From: Methylobacter sp.
GTDB lineage: Bacteria > Pseudomonadota > Gammaproteobacteria > Methylococcales > Methylomonadaceae
Assembly (NCBI RefSeq): GCF_030680395.1
Contig: NZ_JAUXVR010000028.1
Location: 1-45,224 of the forward strand
Direction of reading: 5' to 3'
DNA: 45,224 bases
Both the position numbers and the translations under genes were made by a program. The notes under the pieces were generated by a model. It saw nothing but the letters and a program-made list of their open reading frames with translations, had not been told where the DNA came from and did no database searches. Shown here piece after piece: positions 36,437 to 44,854 of the stretch (position 1 is the stretch's first letter; the number at the start of each line of letters is the position of its first letter).

Positions 36437-39400
36437 TTACTTGGTCAATCTAAACACTAACTGTCCACCGCCCAAATGACCGAACTCGACAGATGCGTAA
36501 ACTTCGATGCTAACATCTGAAAAACCAGCCTCTTGCATTTCTTCGAGCACATCCCAGCCAAAATCCGTAAACACCAGCGAGCCATCAGCAGAGACGGGAT
36601 TTCCATGGTATGACGGCGGCAAAATATGCTCTAAAGCACCGGCAACCAATTTTGCGCGAGCAATCGACAAGTCGTTATTGCTGTGAAATGGGATGGTGGC
36701 AAGCAGCACTCCCCCCGTCTTAAGCACACGCACACATTCAGCAAAGGCTCTAGCTGGATTCGGGACATGTTCGAACACATCGTTGCTCACTATCAGGTCT
36801 AGTGCGCCATCCGGGAAACTGAGATTTTCGACATCTTCATGACGAATGCCTTTGATGATTGCACCACCCTCATATTCATGCCCAAGATATTCGCTGCCGA
36901 CGATATTATGTTTTTTGAAAGCGGCTGTTGCCCAATTATAAATAGGCGTAACCTGTTCCATAAAGTAAACGCTCTTTTTGTCGTCTACATCCAGCTCCTG
37001 CTCGATAAGCGTAGCTATCAGCCGTTGGCGGTTGTTCATCCTGCACACAGGACACTCCAGCCTTTCGCGCCAATTCGGCAGCCAACCATCATCTTGACGT
37101 TGCCCCCCTGATTGCATATCCACCAAAAAAGAAACTTTTTTGCGGCACGGCACACAATATCCATCCACTGCAAAAGCTTCGTTTGTTGACGACTCAAGCA
37201 GCGTCTTTTCAATCTCTCTAATTTGCTTTAGCAGCTCATTATCCAAAGCGAGAATAAAATTTTCCCGACTTTTAACTGATGTAATTGCCGTTAATTCATC
37301 CGCTCGTTTTTTAATTTCTTTCTGTGCCGGCTCCGACCCTGAACAAAGTGAGAGCGGATATGCGCCACGGGTCGTGGATATTGACATTTCACTAAGAATC
37401 TCATTCAAAATCTTCCAGGCTGCTTCCGCCCCCCAAGCATTTTCTGTAAACTCCAGGCCGTTATGGCTGATACGATTCCAGAGCGCTTCATCTTTGTATA
37501 GCTTCGCAATTGTATCAGCAAACGCTTCCGCGCCATCCGCAACCAGAATGTTTTCATCAGTCGTTAGCGACATGCCTTCTGCTGCCAGCGGCGTGGCCAC
37601 TACGGGTAAACCGACGGACATCGCCGACCCGATCTTGCCTTTTATACCCGCTCCGAAACGTAGCGGGGCGACGGAAATACGCATTTTGTCGAGTAACGGA
37701 TTCAGGTCGTCAACAAAACCAAGGACAATAACATCTTCGCAAGCCAAAGCCAGAATCTCGACAGGTGGATTGCTTCCCACAACATAAAAACACACTCCGG
37801 GTAAGCGTGTGCGCAGTAGCGGCATTATTTCCGCAACAAAATATTGCACCGCATCCACATTGGGCGTGTGCTGATAACCGCCGACAAAGATAATGTTTCT
37901 GCGATCAAAAAAGGTTTTCCTCGTTCCCTCTACATTCATAATTAATGGAAGGACGTGGATTTGTCCGTTAGGCAATTCCGGCCGCAACAGCTCCAGCTCA
38001 GCCATGCTAACAACGATAGAGGCGTCAGCCAGGCAAATTGCCGCAAGCTCACGTTGCTTCATTTGCTTTGCTTCCAACATTTTTACTGAATCACTGAGCA
38101 ATGCAGCTTCGCGCGTCATTCTTAAGAAATGAAGATCCACGGTATGGAAAAGCACTTTGGCATGCGGACAGTATCTTCGAACAAGTTTTACATTATTCTC
38201 AAGCACTTCTCCACGAAACAGCAAGGCAAGATCGTAACGCTTTCCCAATTCATTCAAATGTTGCTCTACAGACGTAAGGTATGGCGCATACAAAACCTCT
38301 ATTCCTGCGCGCTGAAGTGCCGGAGTATAGTCCGGCAGGTACAATAAATTATGTTCAGGAATAAATGTCACCTGAAAACCCATTTCCCGTAACAGCAATA
38401 ACATATTAAACGTTACTATCGAGCCGGCATCCTGATTGGGCGTAGGAGTACAGTAATCCAACACCAGCACACGTCGCTTGGCCATACGGTCTTTCGCTTG
38501 ATCGACCTCAACGCCCGGCGCTTGATGAGCACGAAATCTTTCCTGCCAGCGCACAAATAGCTTTGCAGTATTTTCTACCTGATATGCTTTTACGCCTTTT
38601 GTAAGATCAGTACCCGAAGTAACGCCCTCGTAGTGAATGACCTCTGAAAGCGGCTGGTAGATAACACGGTAATTAAGATCCCGGATTTTGAGTGCGAGGT
38701 CGCAATCTTCACAATAGGCCGGCAGGTAATGCTCGTCAAAGCCGCCGAGTTCATCAAATAACAGCTTGGGAACCATGATGGATGCACCCGAGCAGTAATC
38801 CACCTCTCTGGCATAGTTATAAAGCGGTAACTGTGGATCTTGGAATCGCCCAAAATTCCATGCACTACCGTCTTGCCAAATGATACCTCCGGCTTCTTGT
38901 AACGAGCCGTCTGGATAAACCAGTTTTGAGCCTACAAAACCTGTGCCGGGGAATTCATGGAAAGTTCTGACGAGTTCATCTAACCATCCCGCTGTCACTT
39001 CGGTATCGTTATTGAGGAAATGCAGATATTCGCCTCGCGCTGCCTTGGCGCCGATATTACAAGAACGGACGAAACCCTGGTTTGTTTCGTTTGAAACAAC
39101 CTTTACACCCTCAATGCTGCTGAGCCTTTTTGTTGTATCATCCGATGAGCAGTCATCGACAACAATTATTTCAAAGGAGCTTAAGGGCAGGTATCTGCAA
39201 ATCGACTCCAGGCATTGGATCGTATAGTGGACTTGATTGTAAACAGGAATGATGATACTTACCTTTGGCGTATCGAATGACTCAAACCCTAGCAGCCCAA
39301 ATTGCTTTCTGTTTATCCTTAATAGATGTTCGCATAAGATCTTCATATCGCGGAAAGGTTGTGGCTTCGGTTGCCTGCCTTCCTCGGCGCCACTAAGTAT

Positions 39401-41305
39401 AAAATGCACCAGAGGGTTGGTTCCCGCTACGGCGACATCCGGATTCTGCTCCAAGTACCAGCGGCTGTCGAACCAGGAGTTGGGATTCCTCCCTTCGGCT
39501 GCACCTTTTCTCAAGTAATGAGCTAGCGGGTTGAGGCCTGCTTCGGCGACATCCGGGTTCTGTTCCAAGTACCAGCGGCTGTCGAACAAAGGATTAGGAT
39601 TTAGACCTTCGACTGCTCCCTTGCTCAGGTAATGCGCTAGCGGATTGAGGCCTGCTTCGGCAACATCCGGGTTCTGTTCCAAGTACCAGCGACCGTCGAA
39701 TAAAGGGTTCGGATTTCGACCTTCGACTGCACCATTGTTCCAATAATGAACTAGCGGGTTGATGCCTGCTTCGGCAATATCCGGGTTCTGTTCCAAGTAC
39801 CAGCGGCTGTCAAATAATGGACCAGGATCCCGTACTTCGGCTGCACCATTGCTCAGGTAATGAACTAGCGGGTTGATGCCTGCTTCGGCGACATCCGGGT
39901 TCTGCTCCAAGTACCAGCAGTTGTCGAACAAAGGATTAGGATTTCGACATTCGACAGCACCATTACTCAAATAATGAGCTAGTGGATTAATTTCCGCTTC
40001 GGCGACATCCGGGTTTTGCTCCAAATACCACGCGGAATTAAATAGATTGCTGCTATCTATTAATTCAGTTTGCTCAGCAATAATCCTTTTTTTCCGGTTA
40101 CTCGGAGCCAATCGTTCAGTGAGTGAACGATAGAAAATACGGCCTCGCCGAATCAAGTTGGCATTGGGGATAATCTTGTCATCCTGTGTACTCACTGTAT
40201 CGTTAAGGCCGCCGATTTCCCCGTCAAGTTCAGTTACGGATTGATTGAGGCTGGCAATCCGTCTATCGCGCTCGGCTGCTCTCTGGTCGAGGCTGGCGAT
40301 CCGTCGATCGCGCTCAGCTACTCCCTGGTCGAGAGTGGCAATCCGCCTATCGCGCTCGGCCACTCTCTGGTCGAGGCTGGCGATCCGCCTATCCCATTTC
40401 GTTACGACTTGGTTGAGATCCGCGATCTGTGCTTGAAGTTCAGTGATGGATTGATTCTGGCTGGCAATTCGCTCATCGCGCTCCGTGACGGCTTGGCTGA
40501 GATTGGCAACCAGCCCGTCACGTTCAGCTACAATTCGATCCTGTGTCTGCGCCCACTTCGCAAAACCCACGTAATGTTTAAGCAAATCCAGCTTATCCGG
40601 ATAAAGAACCGACATATCCAAACCAGGCAAGTCGACACTGCTTGCGCCACAGACCGCCACAAAATACACCGGCTCTGCCAAATGTCCTGCGATGGGCTTC
40701 AGGCCATTGCCGTCATCATGCCAGGCACGGAATGAACCTTGTCCGCCTTCAAGAGGCTGAATAACGGAACCCATCAATATACGCTGACCGAAATATTGAA
40801 TGGACTGAAATTGCGTTTTCAGCAATTCATCGAATTCTTTGAAATCAAGCTCTTTGACATGAAATTCGTTATGTTCGCCACTCTCTTCAGAATAGATAGG
40901 ACGATTAGGAGAAGAAATAACAAGTAATCCATCCGGACGCAATACCCGCCTGATCTCTGCCAGCATTTGTTCTTGCTCGGCCAAATGTTCGATTGTTTCA
41001 AAGGAAACCACAACGTCAAACGAGGCATCAGCAAAATCAAGAGCAGTCGCGCTGCCTTGGCAGAACGTCAGATTAGGCTTTGCATAAGTAGCCGTAGCAT
41101 GTCGCACTGCATCGACTGAAATATCTACCCCTACAACTGAACGCGCGACATCGGCCATAAAAGATGAGCCATAACCTTCGCCGCATGCTACATCCAGAAT
41201 TTCCTTTTCTTTAACTACATCCAGCGCCATCGCATAACGATGGTAATGTTCTAATCGAATTTTGCCTTGTTCGGCAGGAATATAACGCTCACCGGTAAAT
41301 TTCAT
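36437..41305 (-). CDS. giant fusion: methyltransferase, coiled coil, 38-residue repeats, GT2, GT4, methyltransferase
   Basis: This 1622-residue protein has at least six regions. Residues 20-220: SAM methyltransferase (ILDVACGEGYGSSFM, SFETIEHL). Residues 269-366: seven 14-residue units of the LDQRVAERDRRIAS type, a predicted coiled coil. Residues 420-648: six 38-residue units (WYLEQNPDVAEAGxNPLxHYL), with Trp at 426, 464, 502, 540, 578 and 616. Residues 680-900: GT2 (VSIIIPVYNQ, VVDDCSSDDT, FLNNDTEV). Residues 944-1305: GT4/GT1-type with FVGGYQHTPNVDAV and RFGAGIKGKIGSAMSVGLPVVAT. Residues 1384-1620: zinc-ribbon-like C1384/C1387 and C1418/C1421 followed by a second methyltransferase (SNDVFEHVPNP). 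It probably builds and caps the chain exported by Wzt. Confidence 0.9.
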   Translation of the reverse strand: MKFTGERYIPAEQGKIRLEHYHRYAMALDVVKEKEILDVACGEGYGSSFMADVARSVVGVDISVDAVRHATATYAKPNLTFCQGSATALDFADASFDVVVSFETIEHLAEQEQMLAEIRRVLRPDGLLVISSPNRPIYSEESGEHNEFHVKELDFKEFDELLKTQFQSIQYFGQRILMGSVIQPLEGGQGSFRAWHDDGNGLKPIAGHLAEPVYFVAVCGASSVDLPGLDMSVLYPDKLDLLKHYVGFAKWAQTQDRIVAERDGLVANLSQAVTERDERIASQNQSITELQAQIADLNQVVTKWDRRIASLDQRVAERDRRIATLDQGVAERDRRIASLDQRAAERDRRIASLNQSVTELDGEIGGLNDTVSTQDDKIIPNANLIRRGRIFYRSLTERLAPSNRKKRIIAEQTELIDSSNLFNSAWYLEQNPDVAEAEINPLAHYLSNGAVECRNPNPLFDNCWYLEQNPDVAEAGINPLVHYLSNGAAEVRDPGPLFDSRWYLEQNPDIAEAGINPLVHYWNNGAVEGRNPNPLFDGRWYLEQNPDVAEAGLNPLAHYLSKGAVEGLNPNPLFDSRWYLEQNPDVAEAGLNPLAHYLRKGAAEGRNPNSWFDSRWYLEQNPDVAVAGTNPLVHFILSGAEEGRQPKPQPFRDMKILCEHLLRINRKQFGLLGFESFDTPKVSIIIPVYNQVHYTIQCLESICRYLPLSSFEIIVVDDCSSDDTTKRLSSIEGVKVVSNETNQGFVRSCNIGAKAARGEYLHFLNNDTEVTAGWLDELVRTFHEFPGTGFVGSKLVYPDGSLQEAGGIIWQDGSAWNFGRFQDPQLPLYNYAREVDYCSGASIMVPKLLFDELGGFDEHYLPAYCEDCDLALKIRDLNYRVIYQPLSEVIHYEGVTSGTDLTKGVKAYQVENTAKLFVRWQERFRAHQAPGVEVDQAKDRMAKRRVLVLDYCTPTPNQDAGSIVTFNMLLLLREMGFQVTFIPEHNLLYLPDYTPALQRAGIEVLYAPYLTSVEQHLNELGKRYDLALLFRGEVLENNVKLVRRYCPHAKVLFHTVDLHFLRMTREAALLSDSVKMLEAKQMKQRELAAICLADASIVVSMAELELLRPELPNGQIHVLPLIMNVEGTRKTFFDRRNIIFVGGYQHTPNVDAVQYFVAEIMPLLRTRLPGVCFYVVGSNPPVEILALACEDVIVLGFVDDLNPLLDKMRISVAPLRFGAGIKGKIGSAMSVGLPVVATPLAAEGMSLTTDENILVADGAEAFADTIAKLYKDEALWNRISHNGLEFTENAWGAEAAWKILNEILSEMSISTTRGAYPLSLCSGSEPAQKEIKKRADELTAITSVKSRENFILALDNELLKQIREIEKTLLESSTNEAFAVDGYCVPCRKKVSFLVDMQSGGQRQDDGWLPNWRERLECPVCRMNNRQRLIATLIEQELDVDDKKSVYFMEQVTPIYNWATAAFKKHNIVGSEYLGHEYEGGAIIKGIRHEDVENLSFPDGALDLIVSNDVFEHVPNPARAFAECVRVLKTGGVLLATIPFHSNNDLSIARAKLVAGALEHILPPSYHGNPVSADGSLVFTDFGWDVLEEMQEAGFSDVSIEVYASVEFGHLGGGQLVFRLTK
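39362..40045 (-). repeat. Six 114-bp tandem coding repeats in the giant fusion gene
   Basis: These bases encode six in-frame 38-residue units (residues about 421-648) with the pattern W-Y-L-E-Q-N-P-D-V-A at constant spacing. Units are near-identical in protein and partly diverged in DNA, so the copy number is old but still prone to slippage or recombination. Similar repeats occur in other large bacterial glycosyltransferases; their function is not established as far as I know. Confidence 0.92.
40208..40501 (-). repeat. Seven 42-bp tandem coding repeats (coiled coil)
   Basis: These bases encode seven 14-residue units (residues 269-366), each two heptads long, the best conserved being LDQRVAERDRRIAS. 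The period equals two heptads, so gain or loss of a unit keeps both the reading frame and the coiled-coil register. Confidence 0.9.
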
Positions 41306-41312
41306 AAAAAAC

Positions 41313-42002
41313 CTATTTTCTTGCGATTAATACCAGCGCAGCCGGATATTCGAATGAAAAAACTTCGCAGGAACAAAAGCCTGCTTTCAAAACAGTTTGC
41401 CAAACGTCCGCTCCAAACTCCGTGCAAACTACTTGATCGTCCGCAGGAACGCCTGACTGACCGTGGTAGCTTGGAGCCAAGCCTGTGCGCGAACGTGTCA
41501 TACGACCGACAATAATTGGCACAGTAAAAATACAGAGTCCGCTAGGACGAAGAACACGCCGACATTCTGATAACGCTCTTTCTGGGAATGGCACGTGTTC
41601 CAAGGTATCAGAATGGATTACCAAATCGAATTTTTCCGATTCGATATCAAGATTTGTCATGTCAAACTGTGGGTATTCGATTAACTTGTGATTCGGTAGC
41701 TTTTGTAGAAATTGGGTCAAATTTCCTGCTTTATTGATTTCTAGTACATGTAATTCAGCGGATGAGTTACAGAATTCAACCAAAGTCCGATGAGCTGAAT
41801 AGCTGCAGAGTATCGCTTTTGCCAGCCCCATCGCACGCAAATTATTGCCACACTTTTGACAAAAAATGCCTTGTTGTCGGTTTATGTAATTTATTTCTTC
41901 GTGCGACAATTGCCACGCATCAATTAAATCGCGCCACAATACATCTACAGCTCCGAAGTGACCTGAGCCACAGGCAACACAGTATTGCAGAGCTATCTCC
42001 AT
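41313..42002 (-). CDS. class I SAM methyltransferase with zinc-ribbon-like N-terminus
   Basis: A methyltransferase of about 229 residues. The N-terminus has two CxxC pairs (YCVACGSG and IFCQKCGNN) as in a zinc ribbon. The catalytic part shows HVLEINKAG, VIHSDTLEHVPFPERALSECRRVLRP and the late LAPSYHGQSG. The same order of features is in the C-terminal domain of the giant fusion (VSNDVFEHVPNPARAFAECVRVLK, LPPSYHGNP), so the two are paralogues. Start is uncertain: ATG 42002 or TTG 42026, neither with a strong Shine-Dalgarno. Seven bases separate it from the fusion gene. Confidence 0.82.
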   Translation of the reverse strand: MEIALQYCVACGSGHFGAVDVLWRDLIDAWQLSHEEINYINRQQGIFCQKCGNNLRAMGLAKAILCSYSAHRTLVEFCNSSAELHVLEINKAGNLTQFLQKLPNHKLIEYPQFDMTNLDIESEKFDLVIHSDTLEHVPFPERALSECRRVLRPSGLCIFTVPIIVGRMTRSRTGLAPSYHGQSGVPADDQVVCTEFGADVWQTVLKAGFCSCEVFSFEYPAALVLIARK

Positions 42003-42157
42003 TTCTTTAGCTAAAATTTCTTCCAATTTTCACTCACAATTTTTTATCATAGTAGATTATTATTAGCTAATACGAGCTTGGGGCTTCAATGTATTAACCT
42101 TTATGGGGGGCATTTATATTCCAGATTAACACCGAGCATCTAAGGTCACATCAAGCT

Positions 42158-42910
42158 TTACGACCTAATTATCAATCCTTGTCCCGTCGGTAGAGATACT
42201 ACTGATGATCCTAACTCTCGCATTAACGCATCCATAGCAGTTTTCTGCTGACGATAACCCCAGTATGCATAGTCATCTAATAACACGATGGCACCCGGAA
42301 CCATTTTTTCCCAGAAATACCCAACTGCCGCCACTTCTGGAGGCGCGCAATTTAGGTCCACATGCAAAAAAGCAATCTTGTTTGAATTCACATGCTTTAA
42401 TGTCTCAGGGATGCTCCCTTTGATGATCTGCACACCATTCCATTCAGAGAAATTCTTAATAACGTTATCGACATCGGTTACATAAAATCCCATGTCAATC
42501 AATTTGCTGTTTTTCTCGATTGCACCTTCGGCAATCTCCACATCGGAAACGTAGCGCTCATCTAATCCACTGAAAGTGTCTAATAAATAAAAAGACTTGT
42601 TAAGTGAGTTCCAATTCAGATAGTGCATGATACTGCTACTCATGAATCCTGCGTTAACGCCGCATTCGACAAAATCTCCATCTAATTTTTTTGCCACCGA
42701 TGCTGCCCACAGCCCTATATGTACACGCCAGTGCCAGCCGTAATCTTTCCCAGAGGCCTGGACTCCACGAGCATATGCAGCGGCGAACGCATTATCGCTC
42801 ATAAATTCACTGTTATGAATAGATGCCAAACCATCCTGAATATATGACGATGGTTCAACAAGAATTTCCGTCACTCTTCGACTTCTTTGCTCATTATCAT
42901 AATTTGTCAT
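42158..42910 (-). CDS. TylF/MycF-type sugar O-methyltransferase
   Basis: A 250-residue protein of the macrocin O-methyltransferase (TylF) family: DFVECGVNAGFMSSSIM for SAM binding, FYLLDTFSGLDERY, and FLHVDLNCAPPEVAAVGYFWEKM followed by VLLDDYAYWGY, which carry the Mg-binding acidic residues. These enzymes methylate sugar hydroxyls. In a Wzt-dependent system a terminal O-methyl group often marks chain completion, so this gene is one candidate capping enzyme. Confidence 0.92.
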   Translation of the reverse strand: MTNYDNEQRSRRVTEILVEPSSYIQDGLASIHNSEFMSDNAFAAAYARGVQASGKDYGWHWRVHIGLWAASVAKKLDGDFVECGVNAGFMSSSIMHYLNWNSLNKSFYLLDTFSGLDERYVSDVEIAEGAIEKNSKLIDMGFYVTDVDNVIKNFSEWNGVQIIKGSIPETLKHVNSNKIAFLHVDLNCAPPEVAAVGYFWEKMVPGAIVLLDDYAYWGYRQQKTAMDALMRELGSSVVSLPTGQGLIIRS

Positions 42911-42923
42911 TATTTATCTAGTC

Positions 42924-43043
42924 TCAACTATATTGATGGCGTGAAATATCTAGGTCGGTCGAATAGCTTTCGGTTTTCGTTCCATCTGGAAGGGTAAACT
43001 CATAAAACCACTTTTGTTGCTTAACTCTATCTAATTTATCCAT
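42924..43043 (-). pseudogene. 39-codon remnant resembling a methyltransferase N-terminus
   Basis: ATG 43043 overlaps the wzt stop (ATGGATAA) and has a near-perfect GGAGG five to six bases upstream, so it should be translated efficiently. The peptide reads KQQKWFYEFTLPDGTKTESY and ends at TGA 42924 after SRHQYS. That segment resembles the start of sugar-locus SAM methyltransferases that have a W[FY]xxxxLPDG motif before the SAM domain. The rest of such a gene is absent: TylF starts 13 bp further on. It is either a truncated gene with intact translation signals or a genuine micro-ORF. Confidence 0.5.
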
Positions 43044-44412
43044 TACTACCTCCATTTGGGATGTACAAGCAGATTGCTTTCATCGGAATGCCTACCAGCC
43101 CTTGGCAAACTGAACTCGCATGAACCCTTACAATTAGAGCCTCGTGCATCCAATGATGCTGAACATGGTTTTCTTGTGTTCCTTCAGCCAAAGCCACCGT
43201 TACACTATAATCACCGGTAGGCAATATGGGTAAGCGAAACTCAAACTTTGCAATTAATTCGTTCCCCGCATCAACTGTAGGAGAGTTGAACTGATAGCTA
43301 AGATAAGTGTTATCGGTGAAAACAACTTGTCCCAACCTATCCTTGAATTGAAAACCCACAATAGGTCTGAGTATCTGCTCATGAGCTTTGCATCGAATCT
43401 CCAGAATAACGTCCTCGCCACCGACCGCCCAAGATAACGGTGCGCCGTCACTACTGCGTAATACTACAGAAGAAATAACGGCAATATCAGTGCCAAAACC
43501 GGATTTTTCTGGCTCAAACTTGAATACTTCGATATCGTTGCGCAATGTAGATCCATTAATTAATGCTTCGCGCGCATCTTTGTATTCGAGATCGGTATGA
43601 TATTCATTGGATGCGGAAAGATCAGTTTTGTCTATTTGAATATCACCTTGGCTAGATTCATAAAGGGTCTCAAGATAGAGTTCAGTGACTTGCTTTGGGG
43701 TGCCTGAAGCTTTTATTTGACCATGATCCAATAGAACTGCCTTGTTACACAAATTGACCACCGCCCCCGTATCGTGACTCACAAACAGAACGGTTCCGGT
43801 TTTCATAAAGTTGCGCAAATAGCGCATGCATTTTTGAGTAAAAAAAGCATCCCCTACCGCTAACGCTTCATCAATCACCAAAATATCCGCATCCACATGC
43901 GCAATGACGGCAAACGCCAGCCGCACCATCATCCCGCTGGAATATGTTTTTACCGGCTGCCCGATAAAATCACTGATGTCGGCAAAGGCAACAATGTCAT
44001 CAAATCGCTTATCGATTTCTTCGTTGCTCAAGCCGAGCACAGCGGCATTCATATATACGTTCTCCCGCCCGGTGAACTCTGGATTGAAGCCTGAACCAAG
44101 TTCGAGCAGCGCAGCGATGCGGCCATAGGTTTGAACACTGCCACTGGTAGGATTAAGTGTGCCGCAGATCATTTGCAGCAGTGTAGATTTACCGCTGCCA
44201 TTGCGTCCGATGATACCTACCGTTTCGCCTTTCTTGATTTCAAATGAAATATCTTTGAGCGCCCAGAATTCGCGGAAATATTGCTTTGGCGGCAGCCCTG
44301 CGAGACGTTGCAGTCGAGGTAACACGAACTGCTTGAGCCGATCGCGCGGAGCATCGTAAATGTGATAACACTTGCTGAGGTTTTGTACGTGAATGGCGAT
44401 GTCGGTGGTCAT
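43036..44412 (-). CDS. wzt: ABC-type polysaccharide exporter, ATP-binding subunit with C-terminal glycan-recognition domain
   Basis: Wzt energises export of finished, undecaprenyl-linked glycan across the inner membrane. The 458-residue protein has Walker A GIIGRNGSGKSTLL (67-79), the Wzt-typical signature TYSSGMMVRLAFA (156-168), Walker B ADILVIDEALAVGDAFF (175-191) and the H-loop LFVSHDT (209-215). Residues about 300-458 form the extra beta-sandwich (GFGTDIAVISSVVL...HHWMHEALIVRVH) that in characterised Wzt proteins binds a modified chain end. Its ATG overlaps the stop of a 97-codon ORF. The permease gene wzm, normally directly upstream, is not in the window. Confidence 0.94.
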   Translation of the reverse strand: MTTDIAIHVQNLSKCYHIYDAPRDRLKQFVLPRLQRLAGLPPKQYFREFWALKDISFEIKKGETVGIIGRNGSGKSTLLQMICGTLNPTSGSVQTYGRIAALLELGSGFNPEFTGRENVYMNAAVLGLSNEEIDKRFDDIVAFADISDFIGQPVKTYSSGMMVRLAFAVIAHVDADILVIDEALAVGDAFFTQKCMRYLRNFMKTGTVLFVSHDTGAVVNLCNKAVLLDHGQIKASGTPKQVTELYLETLYESSQGDIQIDKTDLSASNEYHTDLEYKDAREALINGSTLRNDIEVFKFEPEKSGFGTDIAVISSVVLRSSDGAPLSWAVGGEDVILEIRCKAHEQILRPIVGFQFKDRLGQVVFTDNTYLSYQFNSPTVDAGNELIAKFEFRLPILPTGDYSVTVALAEGTQENHVQHHWMHEALIVRVHASSVCQGLVGIPMKAICLYIPNGGSNG

Positions 44413-44702
44413 ACTGGGTATCGTCGAGTTATGTTGCCGGCATAGGCGATGACATTGGGAACGACTGCTAATAGCGCCGAAGACATATTAGCAACTACGA
44501 TATATATCTTCGATATTTTCTTATTAGCAATCAGGTTTCTCAACTTGAGACTATTAATCATGCCGGAGGGGGCCGCGCGGCAAATACCATCAAGTATTGT
44601 GCCGCCGCTCATCAGCTCAACCCCATCAATCAAGCGAAAAATGCGTCGAATTAGTAGGTCAGTCAGCGCGTCTTTAAGCAGCTCGGCTTTTTCCAGTGTC
44701 AT
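44409..44702 (-). CDS. small hypothetical protein upstream of wzt (where wzm is expected)
   Basis: ATG 44702 has GGAG about seven bases upstream and gives 97 residues; a longer frame reaches 44744. Both ends overlap neighbours as ATGA (44699-44702 and 44409-44412). The N-terminal half is charged (EKAELLKDALTDLLIRRIF) and the C-terminal half has one hydrophobic stretch (YIVVANMSSALLAVVPNVIA). I recognise no family, and it does not look like a Wzm permease, which has about six membrane segments. It may be a new small protein or what remains after loss of wzm. Confidence 0.45.
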   Translation of the reverse strand: MTLEKAELLKDALTDLLIRRIFRLIDGVELMSGGTILDGICRAAPSGMINSLKLRNLIANKKISKIYIVVANMSSALLAVVPNVIAYAGNITRRYPV

Positions 44703-44854
44703 AGCAAAACTCCGGTCTGCACGGGCATTCTGGAGAAGAAACAACTGGCAGCGGAGTATACAGTAATGTCAATCTTGCGCACGCTTAGTTTCCTGACCGC
44801 AAGGGATATGGACTGGGCGGCGTGAGGGTTGACCGCGGTTGCCGGGTGGGTCAT
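44699..44854 (-). CDS. micro-ORF between rfbC and the 97-codon ORF
   Basis: A 51-codon frame starting at ATG 44854, which overlaps the rfbC stop (GCATGA), and ending at TGA 44699-44701, which overlaps the next ATG. It begins MTHPATAVNPHAAQ and contains VRKIDITVYSAAS; no family is recognised. Coupling at both ends is the only evidence for translation. Confidence 0.35.
   Translation of the reverse strand: MTHPATAVNPHAAQSISLAVRKLSVRKIDITVYSAASCFFSRMPVQTGVLL

Noticed and set aside
39362-40501. Periodic repeats that at first sight resemble a CRISPR-like or satellite array
   Set aside because: They are in frame, encode regular 38- and 14-residue protein units inside one large gene, and have no spacer-type unique sequence or cas genes.
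44755-44772. TTGACA and TATACT on the minus strand between rfbC and wzt
   Set aside because: The two hexamers are only 6 bp apart, so they cannot form one sigma70 promoter, and the region lies inside coupled ORFs.
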